Positions 51,487 to 61,006 are shown, counted from the stretch's first letter. The stretch: 64,000 nucleotides of DNA from Streptomyces uncialis (GCF_001905345.1 NZ_LFBV01000001.1:24041-88040), one strand, 5' to 3'. Notes: generated by a model from the sequence alone, not told the origin. Numbers and translations: made by a program.

Positions 51487-52869
51487 ATGAGGCGCTTGGG
51501 GAACAAGAGGCGTACGGTCCCGACGACCCGGAAGCACGACACCGGTACCGACACCGTCCACAGCCACAGCGACGGCCACGGCCACGGCCACGGCCACGTC
51601 ATCTCCACCGGCCCCGGCACAGACCCGGCGGGCCGCCGCCCCAGCGCCGCCCGCCGCACCGCCCGGCTGCTCGCGGTGGCCCTCACCGCTCTGGCGTCGG
51701 CCGTCCCCGCGCACGCCTCGGAAGCCCCCGCTCCCCGGACCCCGGCCCCGGTCCCCACCGTGTCCGAGTCCGAGGCCGCCGACACCCTGGGCACCGGTCA
51801 GCCGCGTCCGCCCGGCTGGCGCTCCCAGGACAGCGGTGTCACCGTCCGGCTGCGGGGGCTCGCGGCCGTGGACCGGCGCACCGCGTGGGCGGCGGGCTCC
51901 CGGGGCACCGTGCTGCGCACCACCGACGGCGGTGCGCACTGGCGGACGGTGTCCCCGCCCGGGACGGCCGACCTGGAGTTCCGTGACATCGAGGCGTTCG
52001 ACGCCCGTCGGGCGGTGGTCCTCGCGATCGGTGAGGGCGAGGCGTCCCGGATGCTGCGCACCGATGACGGCGGCGCCACCTGGACGGAGGTCTTCCGCAA
52101 CACCGACCCCCGAGCCTTCTACGACTGCGTGGCGTTCTTCGACGACCGCCGCGGACTGGCGATGAGCGACCCGGTCGACGGCAAGTACCGCATCGTGTCC
52201 ACCCGGGACGGCGGACGCTCCTGGCGGGTGCTGCCCGACGCGGGCATGCCGCCCGCCCTGCCCGGGGAGGCGGGGTTCGCGGCCAGTGGCCAGTGCCTGG
52301 TCACCTCCGGCTCCCGGGACGTGTGGCTGGCGACGGGCGGCGGCGCACGCGCGCGGGTGCTGCGTTCCACGGACCGTGGCCACACCTGGCGGGCCACGGA
52401 ACTGTCCCTCCCGGCGGGCGATCCCGCGCGCGGGGTGTTCGCGCTCGCCTTCCGAGACAGCGACAGCGACAGCAGCGACAGGGAGCGCGACCGCGACCGT
52501 GACCGCGGCAGGGACCGTGACCGCGACCGCGCCCAAGGCATCGCCGTCGGCGGCGACTACCGCACCGGTCAGCCCTCCCCGGACGCCGCGGCGACGACCC
52601 GGGACGGCGGACGTTCCTGGCGTTCGGCGGACCGTCCCCCGCCCGCGTACCGCTCGGGCGCCGTCTGGCTGCCCGCCCCGTGGGCGCACCGCGTCGGCTC
52701 CCGGCACGCCGCGCTCGCGGTCGGCCCGACCGGCACCGACCTCACCACGGACGGCGGCCGGACCTGGCGGCCGATGGGCACCGGCTCCTACGACACCGTC
52801 GACTGCGCCCCGGACGGCGGCTGCTGGGCCTCCGGCGAGAAGGGCCGGGTGGCCCGGCTCACCCGCTGA
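51487..52869 (+). CDS. Secreted BNR/Ycf48-like beta-propeller protein
   Basis: A 460-residue protein with repeated RTTDGGAHWRTV-type motifs (RTDDGGATWTEV, STRDGGRSWRVL, STDRGHTWRA, TRDGGRSWRS, TTDGGRTWRP), the blades of a BNR/Ycf48-like propeller. A hydrophobic signal segment (about 58-78, LLAVALTALASAVPAHA) is preceded by an unusual 57-residue basic leader that includes a His-Gly-His-Gly run at 25-37. A low-complexity insert of Asp/Ser then Arg/Asp (about 325-350) interrupts one blade. It is annotated in other Streptomyces as an oxidoreductase, without evidence. No ribosome site; probably leaderless. Confidence 0.83.
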   Translation: MRRLGNKRRTVPTTRKHDTGTDTVHSHSDGHGHGHGHVISTGPGTDPAGRRPSAARRTARLLAVALTALASAVPAHASEAPAPRTPAPVPTVSESEAADTLGTGQPRPPGWRSQDSGVTVRLRGLAAVDRRTAWAAGSRGTVLRTTDGGAHWRTVSPPGTADLEFRDIEAFDARRAVVLAIGEGEASRMLRTDDGGATWTEVFRNTDPRAFYDCVAFFDDRRGLAMSDPVDGKYRIVSTRDGGRSWRVLPDAGMPPALPGEAGFAASGQCLVTSGSRDVWLATGGGARARVLRSTDRGHTWRATELSLPAGDPARGVFALAFRDSDSDSSDRERDRDRDRGRDRDRDRAQGIAVGGDYRTGQPSPDAAATTRDGGRSWRSADRPPPAYRSGAVWLPAPWAHRVGSRHAALAVGPTGTDLTTDGGRTWRPMGTGSYDTVDCAPDGGCWASGEKGRVARLTR

Positions 52870-52890
52870 CCGGTCGTGGCCCGGCGCACG

Positions 52891-53190
52891 TCAGGGCCGC
52901 TGGGGCTCCCGATAGGCGGCCAGCTCGGGCACGGTCTTCGTCATCGCGAACTCCGTGATCCGGTACGCGCAGAACCCGGCCGTCACATACGGGTCGGCCG
53001 CGACGACCGTCTCGATCCGCGCGCGGTCGTCACCGACCGCCAGGATCACCCCGCCGTCCCGGGGATTCTTCCGCCCGGACGCGAGGAACACGCCTGCCGC
53101 GTACTGCTCGTCCAGCCAGCGGATATGGGCGTCCAGCGCCACGTCCACAGCGTCGACGGGCACGGTATAGGTCAACTCCAGCACGAACAC
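52891..53190 (-). CDS. YciI-family protein
   Basis: A 99-residue dimeric alpha/beta-barrel protein with the family pattern: VFVLELTYTVP start, HIRWLDEQYAAGVFLASG with the conserved His-Asp pair, and DPYVTAGFCAYRITEF. YciI-like proteins have been proposed to be small dehalogenase-type or peroxidase-like enzymes, without a firm assignment. GTG at 53190. It converges with the BNR gene (21 bases) and is transcribed alone. Confidence 0.9.
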   Translation of the reverse strand: MFVLELTYTVPVDAVDVALDAHIRWLDEQYAAGVFLASGRKNPRDGGVILAVGDDRARIETVVAADPYVTAGFCAYRITEFAMTKTVPELAAYREPQRP

Positions 53191-53376
53191 ACCCCGACCC
53201 TACCCATCCCCGCGGTCCCGAACGGCCGAGGGGTTCCCGGCGCGGGGGACCCGGCAGGAGGTATGGCAGGACTTGCGGACCCACACGGCGCCGGTGCCGT
53301 GTGGGTCCGGGACGGCACGGCGAATCCGGGTGACGCGAGCCGCGCGGAGGCGCCCCGCACTACCCTCGGCGTCACC

Positions 53377-54114
53377 ATGAAGCCCGCACCGCACCCCGTA
53401 CCGGACCCCACCCCCGTACCGGCCCCGCCGCCGCCCGACGACTGGCCCGTCACCGAGGACCGGGCGCGCGCCGTCCAGGACGAACTGCGCGCCCGCGTCG
53501 TCCTGGACGAACCCGGACCGCCTCCCGGCACCGGACACGCCACCGGCGTGGACGTGGCGTACGACGACAGCCGCGACCTCGTCGTCGCCGCGGCGGTCGT
53601 CCTCGACCGCGTCACCCTGGAGGTGGTCGAAGAGGCCACCGCCGTCGGCACGGTGTCCTTCCCGTACGTTCCCGGACTCCTCGCGTTCCGTGAGATCCCG
53701 ACCGTGCTCGCCGCCCTGGAGGCACTGAGCGTCGACCCGGGGATCGTCGTCTGTGACGGTTACGGGCTCGCCCATCCCCGCCGCTTCGGGCTCGCCAGCC
53801 ATCTCGGTGTCCTCACCGGGCTCCCCACGATCGGTGTCGCGAAGAACCCGTTCACGTTCACGTACGAGGAACCGCCTCCCACGCGCGGGGCGTGGTCCCC
53901 GCTGCTCGCGGACTCGGAACAGGTCGGCGCCGCGCTGCGCACCCGGCCCGGGGTCAAACCCGTGTACGTGTCGGTCGGCCACCGGGTCACCCTGCCCAAC
54001 GCGGTGGCCCACACCCTGGCCCTGACGCCCCGGTACCGCCTCCCGGAGACCACCCGGCACGCGGACTCCCTGTGCCGCAGGGCCCTGTCCGAGCTCACGG
54101 CCGGACGCCCCTGA
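53377..54114 (+). CDS. nfi: Endonuclease V (deoxyinosine 3' endonuclease)
   Basis: A 245-residue repair nuclease that cuts near deoxyinosine left by adenine deamination. Motifs: GVDVAYDD with the catalytic Asp, TVSFPYVPGLLAFREIP (wedge and substrate loop), VVCDGYGLAHPRRFGLASHLGV with the second metal Asp, and TIGVAKNPF. The first 20 residues are a Pro-rich extension. ATG at 53377; no strong ribosome site, so it could be leaderless or start slightly later. Converges with the saccharopine-dehydrogenase-like gene. Confidence 0.94.
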   Translation: MKPAPHPVPDPTPVPAPPPPDDWPVTEDRARAVQDELRARVVLDEPGPPPGTGHATGVDVAYDDSRDLVVAAAVVLDRVTLEVVEEATAVGTVSFPYVPGLLAFREIPTVLAALEALSVDPGIVVCDGYGLAHPRRFGLASHLGVLTGLPTIGVAKNPFTFTYEEPPPTRGAWSPLLADSEQVGAALRTRPGVKPVYVSVGHRVTLPNAVAHTLALTPRYRLPETTRHADSLCRRALSELTAGRP

Positions 54115-54161
54115 CCGGCCCCTCACCCGTCCAAGAGGCGCCGCGGCACACCGACCGGCGC

Positions 54162-54203
54162 GGAACCGGGCCCGGCCGTGCCTGCGGGAACCGGGCCCGG
54201 CCG
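54162..54203. repeat. Direct repeat GGAACCGGGCCCGGCCG, two copies
   Basis: Copies at 54162-54178 and 54187-54203, 25 bases apart, in the 134-base gap between two convergent genes. Each contains a CCGGGCCCGG palindrome able to form a short hairpin, so the region may end transcription from both sides. Confidence 0.55.
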
Positions 54204-54248
54204 GGCCTGTGGCGCGTGCGTGGCGCCCCCCCCGGTGACCGGGCCGGG

Positions 54249-55448
54249 CTACCGGGTGTCGGCCACCCGGAAGGTGATCCCGGCCGCGCGCAGCCGTTTC
54301 GTCAGCGCGTCGCCCATCGCCACGGCCGTGGTCACCTGACCCGAGGTGTCGGGCAAGTCGTCCAGGGCGAGGCTCATCGCGGCCTCGGCGAGCATCTTCG
54401 AGGTCTCGCCGTAGCCCGGGTCCCCGCCCGAGACCTCGGTGAAGACCCGTCTGCCGCCGCCCTCCCCGACGAACCGCACCGAGAACCAGCTGCGCGCCCG
54501 GCGGGCCGCGTCCGGCCCCTCACCGGGGCGCACCAGCCTCGACAGCTGCCGTCGCACGGACGGCACCTGCGCCACGGTGAACAGGGCCGTCAGCGCGGCC
54601 ACCCCGCCCACCGCCACGGGCAGATGACGGACCGCCGCGTACTCGCGGTAACGGAAGTCGGGACCGTACCGCTCCAGCGCCCGTGCCGACCGCTGCACCA
54701 CCTGTGCGTCGATCGTGGGCAGGGGCAGCGCCCAGGCGCCGACCTCCTTGGCGAACCGGGGTCCGCCGATCGCCGAGTAGGCCCGCCTTCCCACGCTCCG
54801 CGGCTCATGCCGTCTGCGGTCCCGCGCGGCCGCCGCCATCCGCCGCCCGCGCGCCGACTGGCCGACGATCGACGCGAACGTGCCCCCGGAGAACATCCCG
54901 CGCGCGCTGACGTACCCGTCGACACGCAACGGGACGTCCGGCGGCAGCTGTCCGACGGTGAAGAGCACGCCCAGATCGTGCGGGACCGAGTCGAACCCGG
55001 CCGAGTGCACCAGACGCGCCCCCGTCTCCCGCGCGCGTGCGTCGTGCCGCACATACGTGAGGTCCACGAACTCGGGCTCCCCGGTGAGGTCCAGATAGTC
55101 GGTGCCCTCGTCGGCGCACGCGGCCACCAGTTCCTGCCCCAGTGTGAGATACGGCCCGACCGTGGTCGCCACCACGCGCGCGTGGCGGGCGAGTTCGCGC
55201 AGGGAGCCGGGATCGTCGGCGGACGCCTCGATCACCCCCGCCCCGGCGGCGGCCGGGAAGACGGCCGCCAGTTCCCCGTGCAACCGCCGCAGTCTGTCCG
55301 CGTCCCGGCCCGCGATGGCCCACCGCAGGCCCTCGGGCGCGTGCGCGGCGAGGTACTCCGCGGTCAGCGCGCCCACGAACCCGGTGGCGCCGAAGAGGAC
55401 GATGTCGTAGGACCGGTCCGTGCGATCTGCCTTGCCCAGCCTGCTCAT
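54249..55448 (-). CDS. Saccharopine dehydrogenase-like NADP-binding protein (trans-acting enoyl reductase type)
   Basis: A 399-residue protein with an N-terminal Rossmann motif FGATGFVG at 19-26 and the DYLDLTGEPEFV segment shared by saccharopine-reductase-like proteins, including mycobacterial trans-acting enoyl reductases of lipid synthesis. The C-terminal half contains a YSAIGGPRFAKEVGAWALPLPTIDAQVV region typical of that subgroup. ATG at 55448 has a GAGAGG site. It is divergent from the CoA-transferase/thiolase/FadB operon, which makes a role in lipid metabolism plausible. Substrate unknown. Confidence 0.87.
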   Translation of the reverse strand: MSRLGKADRTDRSYDIVLFGATGFVGALTAEYLAAHAPEGLRWAIAGRDADRLRRLHGELAAVFPAAAGAGVIEASADDPGSLRELARHARVVATTVGPYLTLGQELVAACADEGTDYLDLTGEPEFVDLTYVRHDARARETGARLVHSAGFDSVPHDLGVLFTVGQLPPDVPLRVDGYVSARGMFSGGTFASIVGQSARGRRMAAAARDRRRHEPRSVGRRAYSAIGGPRFAKEVGAWALPLPTIDAQVVQRSARALERYGPDFRYREYAAVRHLPVAVGGVAALTALFTVAQVPSVRRQLSRLVRPGEGPDAARRARSWFSVRFVGEGGGRRVFTEVSGGDPGYGETSKMLAEAAMSLALDDLPDTSGQVTTAVAMGDALTKRLRAAGITFRVADTR

Positions 55449-55717
55449 GGCAACCTCTCAGCCGTGACGCCCGCGCCGTTGTCGGTGGCTGAGGCTAGCG
55501 TGTGCGGGCCCGCGGGTGACCAGGGCGACCGCGGTGAGCACCTCGCGCAGGGCCGGGCCGGTGGTCCGCCCTGGGGTGCGCCCACGCGTCCGGACGGCCG
55601 GGCCGAGCGGGTGCACCGCAGGGCGGACGGCTCGTGTCACAGGCGGCGGGGCCCGCCGCCGGACCATCATGGAAGTGCTTCGCCGGGCACGTTTCCAAGC
55701 GCTTGCTCGTTCTTCTC

Positions 55718-55746
55718 TTGTGCGGCCCGCGACCCGTTCCTAGCAT
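55718..55746 (+). promoter_or_regulatory. Promoter TTGTGC-N17-TAGCAT for the CoA-transferase operon
   Basis: TTGTGC at 55718-55723, 17 bases, TAGCAT at 55741-55746: a good match to the vegetative pattern. Predicted start near 55753, about 130 bases before the ATG at 55885. Confidence 0.65.
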
Positions 55747-55782
55747 CACTTCTGTTCGCACCGGTCGTGTCGGAGCCAGTCA

Positions 55783-55866
55783 CGCGGACCTGGTCATGCA
55801 AGCCATGCAGACCTGTCGCGCAGACCTGGTCACGCAGATCCAGTCATGTCGTAGATCCGGTCGGGT
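55783..55866 (+). repeat. Diverged GACCTGGTCA-type motifs in the operon leader
   Basis: GACCTGGTCATGCA (55787), GACCTGTCGCGCA (55810), GACCTGGTCACGCA (55823), GATCCAGTCATG (55837) and GATCCGGTCGGG (55854). Steps are 23, 13, 14 and 17 bases, so they are not strictly phased. They lie downstream of the predicted start point. Confidence 0.5.
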
Positions 55867-55884
55867 CATGGACAAGGGAGCTCG

Positions 55885-57216
55885 ATGAGCGGGACACAGG
55901 AACCGCCCCGTACGCCCGCGCAGGGCGGCCCCCTCGCGGGGGTGCGGGTCGTGGAGCTGGCGGGTATCGGTCCGGGGCCGTTCGCCGGCATGCTGCTGGC
56001 CGATCTCGGCGCGGATGTCGTCCGGGTCGACCGCCCCGGCGGCCCGGGCCACTCCGTCGCCCCCGAGCACGATCCGACCAACCGCGGCAAGCGTTCCGTC
56101 CTGGTGGACCTCAAGGCCCCGGGCGGCCCGGAGCGGGTTCTCGGTCTGGCGGGCCGGGCGGACCTCCTCATCGAGGGCTACCGCCCCGGTGTCGCCGAGC
56201 GTCTCGGGGTCGGGCCCAAGGAGTGCCACGCGCGCAACCCCCGGCTGGTCTACGGGCGGATGACCGGCTGGGGCCAGAGCGGCCCGCTCGCCCCGCGCGC
56301 GGGCCACGACATCAGCTACATCGCCGTCACGGGCGCGCTCGGCATGATCGGCCGCCCCGACCAGCCGCCCACACCTCCGGCCAACCTCCTGGGGGACTAC
56401 GCGGGCGGCTCGCTCTACCTGGTCGTCGGACTCCTCGCGGCCCTGCACCACGCGCGGACGACCGGCACCGGCCAGGTCGTGGACGCCGCGATCGTCGACG
56501 GCACCGCGCATCTCACCACCCTGATCCACGGCCTGGCCGCCGCCGGACACTGGCAGGACCGCCGGGGCGTCAACCTCCTCGACGGCGGCTCCCCCTTCTA
56601 CGGCTGCTATCCGACCTCCGACGGCGGCCATATGGCCGTGGGCGCCCTGGAACAGCGCTTCTACGATGAGTTCCTGGCGCTCCTCGGCCTCACCGCGACC
56701 GCGCCCCCGCGCGAGGACCCGGCCCGCTGGGACGAGCTGCGGGCGGCCGTCGCGGCCCGCTTCGCGACCGGCACGCGCGCGTGGTGGACGCGGGTGTTCG
56801 CGGACTCCGACGCGTGCGTGGCGCCCGTGCTGTCGCTGCGTGAGGCTCCCGGGCATCCGCATCTCGCCGCCCGGGGCACCTTCACCGTCCACGAAGGGGT
56901 CACCCAGCCCGCGCCCGCGCCCCGCTTCTCGGCCACTCCCGGCGCCATCCGCCGGAGCCCCGCACGCCCCGGTGCCGACACCGCCGAGGTGGCCCGCGAC
57001 TGGGACCTGCCCGACCTCACGACACCGCAGGACCCCCCGGGCCGCGCGACACCGCAGGACCCCCCGGGCCGCGCGACACCGCAGGACCCCCCGGGCCGCG
57101 CGACACCGCAGAACGCCCAGGGCTTCACGACACCCCAGGACGCCCCGGACCTCGCGGCACCTCCGGAGGATCTCGCCGCGGTACCCCCACGGGACCTCGC
57201 CGGGGACGGCCGGTGA
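55885..57216 (+). CDS. CaiB/BaiF family CoA transferase (alpha-methylacyl-CoA racemase-like)
   Basis: A 443-residue family III CoA-transfer enzyme. [35 protein letters not shown], the active Asp in [10 protein letters not shown] and [24 protein letters not shown] are close to alpha-methylacyl-CoA racemase, which inverts 2-methyl-branched acyl-CoAs before beta-oxidation. The enzyme part ends near residue 375; residues 378-425 are a repetitive tail (TPQDPPGRA units) coded by 27-base repeats. ATG at 55885 has AAGGGAG. It heads the operon with thiolase and FadB, which suits a role in branched fatty acid breakdown. Confidence 0.92.
   Translation: MSGTQEPPRTPAQGGPLAGVRVVELAGIGPGPFAGMLLADLGADVVRVDRPGGPGHSVAPEHDPTNRGKRSVLVDLKAPGGPERVLGLAGRADLLIEGYRPGVAERLGVGPKECHARNPRLVYGRMTGWGQSGPLAPRAGHDISYIAVTGALGMIGRPDQPPTPPANLLGDYAGGSLYLVVGLLAALHHARTTGTGQVVDAAIVDGTAHLTTLIHGLAAAGHWQDRRGVNLLDGGSPFYGCYPTSDGGHMAVGALEQRFYDEFLALLGLTATAPPREDPARWDELRAAVAARFATGTRAWWTRVFADSDACVAPVLSLREAPGHPHLAARGTFTVHEGVTQPAPAPRFSATPGAIRRSPARPGADTAEVARDWDLPDLTTPQDPPGRATPQDPPGRATPQDPPGRATPQNAQGFTTPQDAPDLAAPPEDLAAVPPRDLAGDGR
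57021..57155 (+). repeat. 27-bp minisatellite in the CoA-transferase gene
   Basis: Five consecutive 27-base units: 57021, 57048 and 57075 are identical, 57102 and 57129 diverged. Each adds nine residues (TPQDPPGRA type) to the C-terminal tail. Copy-number change keeps the frame. Confidence 0.88.
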
Positions 57217-57313
57217 TGCCCGCGCACCCCGTGATCCGCCCGCTGATCCGCCCCGCCCCGCGCCTCGCGCGGCCCCCCGCCCGTTCGGCCGACCCTCACC
57301 GAAAGGTTCACGC

Positions 57314-58528
57314 GTGACCACCGAAGCATTCGTGTACGACGCGATCCGCACCCCGCGCGGTCGCGGCAAGGCGGACGGCGCCCTGCACGGCACCAAGCCC
57401 ATCGACCTCGTGGTCGGCCTGATCCACGAGCTGCGCGCCCGTTTCCCCGGCCTCGACCCGGCCGCGATCGACGACATCGTGCTCGGTGTCGTCGGCCCGG
57501 TCGGTGACCAGGGCTCGGACATCGCGCGGATCTCCGCGATCGCCGCCGGACTGCCCGACACCGTCGCGGGCGTCCAGGAGAACCGCTTCTGTGCCTCCGG
57601 GCTGGAGGCGGTCAACCTCGCCGCGATGAAGGTCCGCTCGGGCTGGGAGGACCTGGTCCTCGCGGGCGGCGTCGAGTCGATGTCCCGGGTGCCGATGGCG
57701 TCGGACGGCGGCGCCTGGTTCGCGGACCCGATGACCAATCACGCCACCGGCTTCGTGCCCCAGGGCATCGGCGCCGACCTCATCGCCACGATCGAGGGAT
57801 TCTCGCGCCGCGACGTGGACGAGTACGCGGCCCTCTCGCAGGAACGCGCGGCGGCGGCCCGCAAGGACGGGCGCTTCGACCGTTCCGTCGTCCCGGTGAC
57901 CGACCGCGCGGGCCTCGTCGTCCTGGACCACGACGAGCATCCCCGGCCCGGTACGACCGCCGACTCCCTCGCCCGGCTGAAGCCGTCCTTCGCGGACATC
58001 GGGGACCTCGGCGGCTTCGACGCGGTGGCCCTCCAGAAGTACCACTGGGTCGAGCGGATCGACCATGTCCACCACGCGGGCAACTCCTCCGGCATCGTGG
58101 ACGGCGCGGCCCTCGTCGCCGTCGGCTCCCGCGCGGTGGGGGAGCGGTACGGGCTGCGCCCGCGCGCGCGGATCGTGTCCGCCGCGGTCTCCGGCTCCGA
58201 GCCCACCATCATGCTCACCGGCCCCGCCCCCGCCACCCGCAAGGCCCTCGCCAAGGCCGGGCTGACCATGGACGACATCGACCTGGTCGAGATCAACGAG
58301 GCGTTCGCCGCCGTCGTGCTGCGGTTCGCCCGGGACATGGACCTGTCCCTCGACAAGGTCAACGTCAACGGCGGCGCCATCGCGCTCGGCCACCCGCTGG
58401 GCGCCACCGGCGCGATGATCCTCGGCACCCTCGTCGACGAACTGGAGCGCCAGGACAAGCGCTACGGCCTCGCCACCCTGTGCGTGGGCGGCGGCATGGG
58501 CATCGCGACCGTCGTCGAACGCGTCTGA
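57314..58528 (+). CDS. fadA: Acetyl-CoA C-acyltransferase (thiolase)
   Basis: A 404-residue degradative thiolase. The acyl-accepting Cys93 lies in ENRFCASG, the His in GHPLGATGA and the second Cys in [16 protein letters not shown] is also present. It cleaves 3-ketoacyl-CoA to acetyl-CoA plus a shortened acyl-CoA, the last step of beta-oxidation. GTG at 57314 follows GAAAGG; the frame extends much further upstream, but as a shadow of the CoA-transferase gene. It is 97 bases after that gene and 65 bases before the FadB-type gene, so one operon. Confidence 0.94.
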   Translation: MTTEAFVYDAIRTPRGRGKADGALHGTKPIDLVVGLIHELRARFPGLDPAAIDDIVLGVVGPVGDQGSDIARISAIAAGLPDTVAGVQENRFCASGLEAVNLAAMKVRSGWEDLVLAGGVESMSRVPMASDGGAWFADPMTNHATGFVPQGIGADLIATIEGFSRRDVDEYAALSQERAAAARKDGRFDRSVVPVTDRAGLVVLDHDEHPRPGTTADSLARLKPSFADIGDLGGFDAVALQKYHWVERIDHVHHAGNSSGIVDGAALVAVGSRAVGERYGLRPRARIVSAAVSGSEPTIMLTGPAPATRKALAKAGLTMDDIDLVEINEAFAAVVLRFARDMDLSLDKVNVNGGAIALGHPLGATGAMILGTLVDELERQDKRYGLATLCVGGGMGIATVVERV

Positions 58529-58593
58529 CGGCCCACCCGCCCCCCCCGTAGCGTCCCCGACCCCAGCCGCCGCCCCAACGGAGCAGTCACACC

Positions 58594-60861
58594 ATGAGCG
58601 AGCCCACCGCCCCCGCGTCCACCGCCCCCGCGTCCACCGACTCCGCGTCCGCCGCCCCCGTATCGCCCGATCCGCACGAGCCGCGCACCGCGGTGGCCGC
58701 GGACACCATCCGCTGGGAACAGGACGACACCGGTGTCGTGACCCTCGTCCTGGACGACCCCCGCCACTCCGCCAACACCATGAACGCGGAGTTCCAGGCA
58801 TCCCTGGCCGTCGTCGCCGACCGTCTGGAATCCCTCCGCGACACCGTGCGCGGCGTGATCGTCACCTCCGCCAAGAAGACCTTCTTCGCGGGCGGTGACC
58901 TCCGGGAGCTGATCCAGGCGGGCCCCGAGGACGCGCGGCGGATCTTCGACAGCTCCATGGCGGTCAAGCGCGATCTGCGCCGCGTCGAGACCCTGGGCGT
59001 GCCCGTGGTCGCCGCGGTCAACGGCGCCGCGCTGGGCGGCGGCTACGAGATCGCGCTCGCCTGCCACCACCGGATCGCCCTCGACGCCCCCGGTACGGTG
59101 GTCGGCCTGCCGGAGGTCACCCTGGGCCTGCTCCCCGGAGCCGGTGGGGTGACCCGTACGGTACGGCTCCTGGGCATCGCGGACGCCCTGCTGAAGGTCC
59201 TCCTCCAGGGCGCCCGGTACACCCCGCGCCGGGCGCTGGAAGCCGCGCTCGTCCATGAGACCGCCGACAGCCACGAGGAACTGCTGGCCAAGGCGCGCGC
59301 GTTCATCGACGCGCACCCCGAGTCCCGCCAGCCCTGGGACACCCCCGGGTACCGCATCCCGGGCGGGACCCCGGCCGACCCCCGCTTCGCCGCGAACCTG
59401 CCCGCCTTCCCCGCCACGCTCAGCAAGCAGACGGCCGGCGCCCCCTACCCGGCGCCCCGCGCCATCCTCGCGGCGGCCGTCGAGGGCGCGCAGGTCGACT
59501 TCGCGACCGCTCAGACCGTCGAGGCCCGCTACTTCACCTCCCTGGTCACCGGCCGCACCGCGAAGAACATGATCCAGGCGTTCTTCTTCGACCTCCAGGC
59601 GGTCAACTCCGGTACCGGCAGGCCCGGGGACATCCCCGCGCGCGAGGTACGCAAGGTCCTCGTCCTCGGCGCGGGCATGATGGGCGCGGGCATCGCCTAC
59701 GCGTGTGCCCGCGCGGGCATCGACGTCGTCCTGAAGGACGTCACCGCCGAAGCCGCCGCCCGGGGCAAGGGCTACTCCGAGCGGCTGTGCGACAAGGCGG
59801 TGGACCGGGGGCGCACCACCCGCGAGAAGGCCGACGCCGTGCTCGCCCGGATCACCCCGACCGCCGACCCGGCCGACGCGGCGGGCTGCGACGCCGTCAT
59901 CGAGGCGGTGTTCGAGGACACCGCCCTCAAGCAGAAGGTGTTCCAGGAGGTCCAGGACCTCGTCGCACCCGACGCCCTGCTCTGCTCCAACACCTCCACC
60001 CTCCCCATCACCGCCCTCGCCGAAGGCGTGGCACGCCCCGCCGACTTCATCGGGCTGCACTTCTTCTCGCCCGTCGACAAGATGCCCCTGGTCGAGATCA
60101 TCAAGGGCGGACGGACCGGTGAGGAGACCCTGGCCCGCGCCTTCGACCTGGTACGGCAGATCAGCAAGACCCCGATCGTCGTCAACGACTCCCGTGGCTT
60201 CTTCACCTCCCGGGTCATCGGGAAGTTCATCAACGAGGGCGTCGCCATGGTCGCCGAGGGCGTCGAGCCCGCGTCGGTGGAACAGGCGGCGGCCCAGGCC
60301 GGATACCCGGCGAAGGTCCTCGCCCTGATGGACGAGCTCACGCTGACCCTGCCCCGGAGGATCCGTGACGAGTCCCGGAGGGCCGTCGAAGCGAACGGCG
60401 GCACCTGGCTCCCGCATCCCGCGGAGGCGGTCATCGACCGTATGGTCGAGGAGTTCGGCCGGACCGGCCGCGGCGGGGGAGCGGGCTTCTACGACTACAC
60501 CGACGGCAAGCGGGACGGTCTGTGGCCCGGGCTGCGCGAGCACTTCACCCGGCCCGGTACGGAGGTGCCGTTCCTGGACCTCCAGGAGCGCATGCTCTTC
60601 GCCGAGTCCCTCGACACGGTCCGTCTGCTCGACGAGGGCGTCCTCACGTCCGTGGCCGAAGCCAACATCGGCTCCCTGCTCGGCATCGGCTTCCCCGGCT
60701 GGACCGGCGGCGCCCTCCAGTACATCAACGGCTACGAAGGCGGACTGCCCGGTTTCGTGGCCCGCGCGCGGGAGCTGGCCGAGCGCTACGGGGAGCGGTT
60801 CACCCCGCCCGCGTCCCTGGTGGAACGGGCCGGGCGGGGGGAGCCGTACCGGGACCGGTGA
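58594..60861 (+). CDS. fadB: Bifunctional enoyl-CoA hydratase / 3-hydroxyacyl-CoA dehydrogenase
   Basis: A 755-residue FadB/FadJ-type enzyme that hydrates enoyl-CoA and oxidises the 3-hydroxyacyl-CoA with NAD. The crotonase half (about 40-330) shows FFAGGDLREL and NGAALGGGYEIALA plus GLPEVTLGLLPGAGG; the dehydrogenase half begins at LGAGMMGAGIAYACARAG (about 352) and carries HFFSPVDKMPLVEII and GFFTSRV. A Pro/Ala/Ser-rich stretch of about 35 residues precedes the first domain. With the thiolase and CoA-transferase genes it forms a beta-oxidation operon. Confidence 0.95.
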   Translation: MSEPTAPASTAPASTDSASAAPVSPDPHEPRTAVAADTIRWEQDDTGVVTLVLDDPRHSANTMNAEFQASLAVVADRLESLRDTVRGVIVTSAKKTFFAGGDLRELIQAGPEDARRIFDSSMAVKRDLRRVETLGVPVVAAVNGAALGGGYEIALACHHRIALDAPGTVVGLPEVTLGLLPGAGGVTRTVRLLGIADALLKVLLQGARYTPRRALEAALVHETADSHEELLAKARAFIDAHPESRQPWDTPGYRIPGGTPADPRFAANLPAFPATLSKQTAGAPYPAPRAILAAAVEGAQVDFATAQTVEARYFTSLVTGRTAKNMIQAFFFDLQAVNSGTGRPGDIPAREVRKVLVLGAGMMGAGIAYACARAGIDVVLKDVTAEAAARGKGYSERLCDKAVDRGRTTREKADAVLARITPTADPADAAGCDAVIEAVFEDTALKQKVFQEVQDLVAPDALLCSNTSTLPITALAEGVARPADFIGLHFFSPVDKMPLVEIIKGGRTGEETLARAFDLVRQISKTPIVVNDSRGFFTSRVIGKFINEGVAMVAEGVEPASVEQAAAQAGYPAKVLALMDELTLTLPRRIRDESRRAVEANGGTWLPHPAEAVIDRMVEEFGRTGRGGGAGFYDYTDGKRDGLWPGLREHFTRPGTEVPFLDLQERMLFAESLDTVRLLDEGVLTSVAEANIGSLLGIGFPGWTGGALQYINGYEGGLPGFVARARELAERYGERFTPPASLVERAGRGEPYRDR

Positions 60862-60936
60862 GCCGCCGCCCGTCCCGACCGGGTCACCCTCTCGGCCGAG
60901 TCACCGTCCGGGACCTCCCCCGTGGCCCTCAGGTGT

Positions 60937-60948
60937 TCGAACGTTCGA
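60937..60948. promoter_or_regulatory. 12-bp palindrome TCGAACGTTCGA
   Basis: A perfect palindrome 59 bases upstream of the ATG of the gene at 61007. Its half-sites resemble SOS-box halves (CGAAC/GTTCG), but the four-base spacer required by actinobacterial LexA is missing. Possible operator, binder unknown. Confidence 0.35.
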
Positions 60949-61006
60949 TGTCAACTCGGCCTCGGACGCGCGTTGTTGCGCACGGATGAGCGGGTAGGAC
61001 CGCTGC

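Larger units (their letters stand above)
55449..55884. other. Divergent promoter region, lipid-metabolism genes
   Basis: 436 bases between divergent genes. A good plus-strand promoter is at 55718-55746; from its predicted start near 55753 the leader of about 130 bases holds five diverged GACCTGGTCA-type motifs (55787-55866). The left half is GC-rich and holds a TAGCCT (minus strand) that could be the -10 of the saccharopine-dehydrogenase-like gene. No gene is supported. Confidence 0.55.

Noticed and set aside
60937..60948. LexA (SOS) box
   Set aside because: The half-sites are contiguous; the actinobacterial LexA site needs a four-base spacer between CGAAC and GTTCG.
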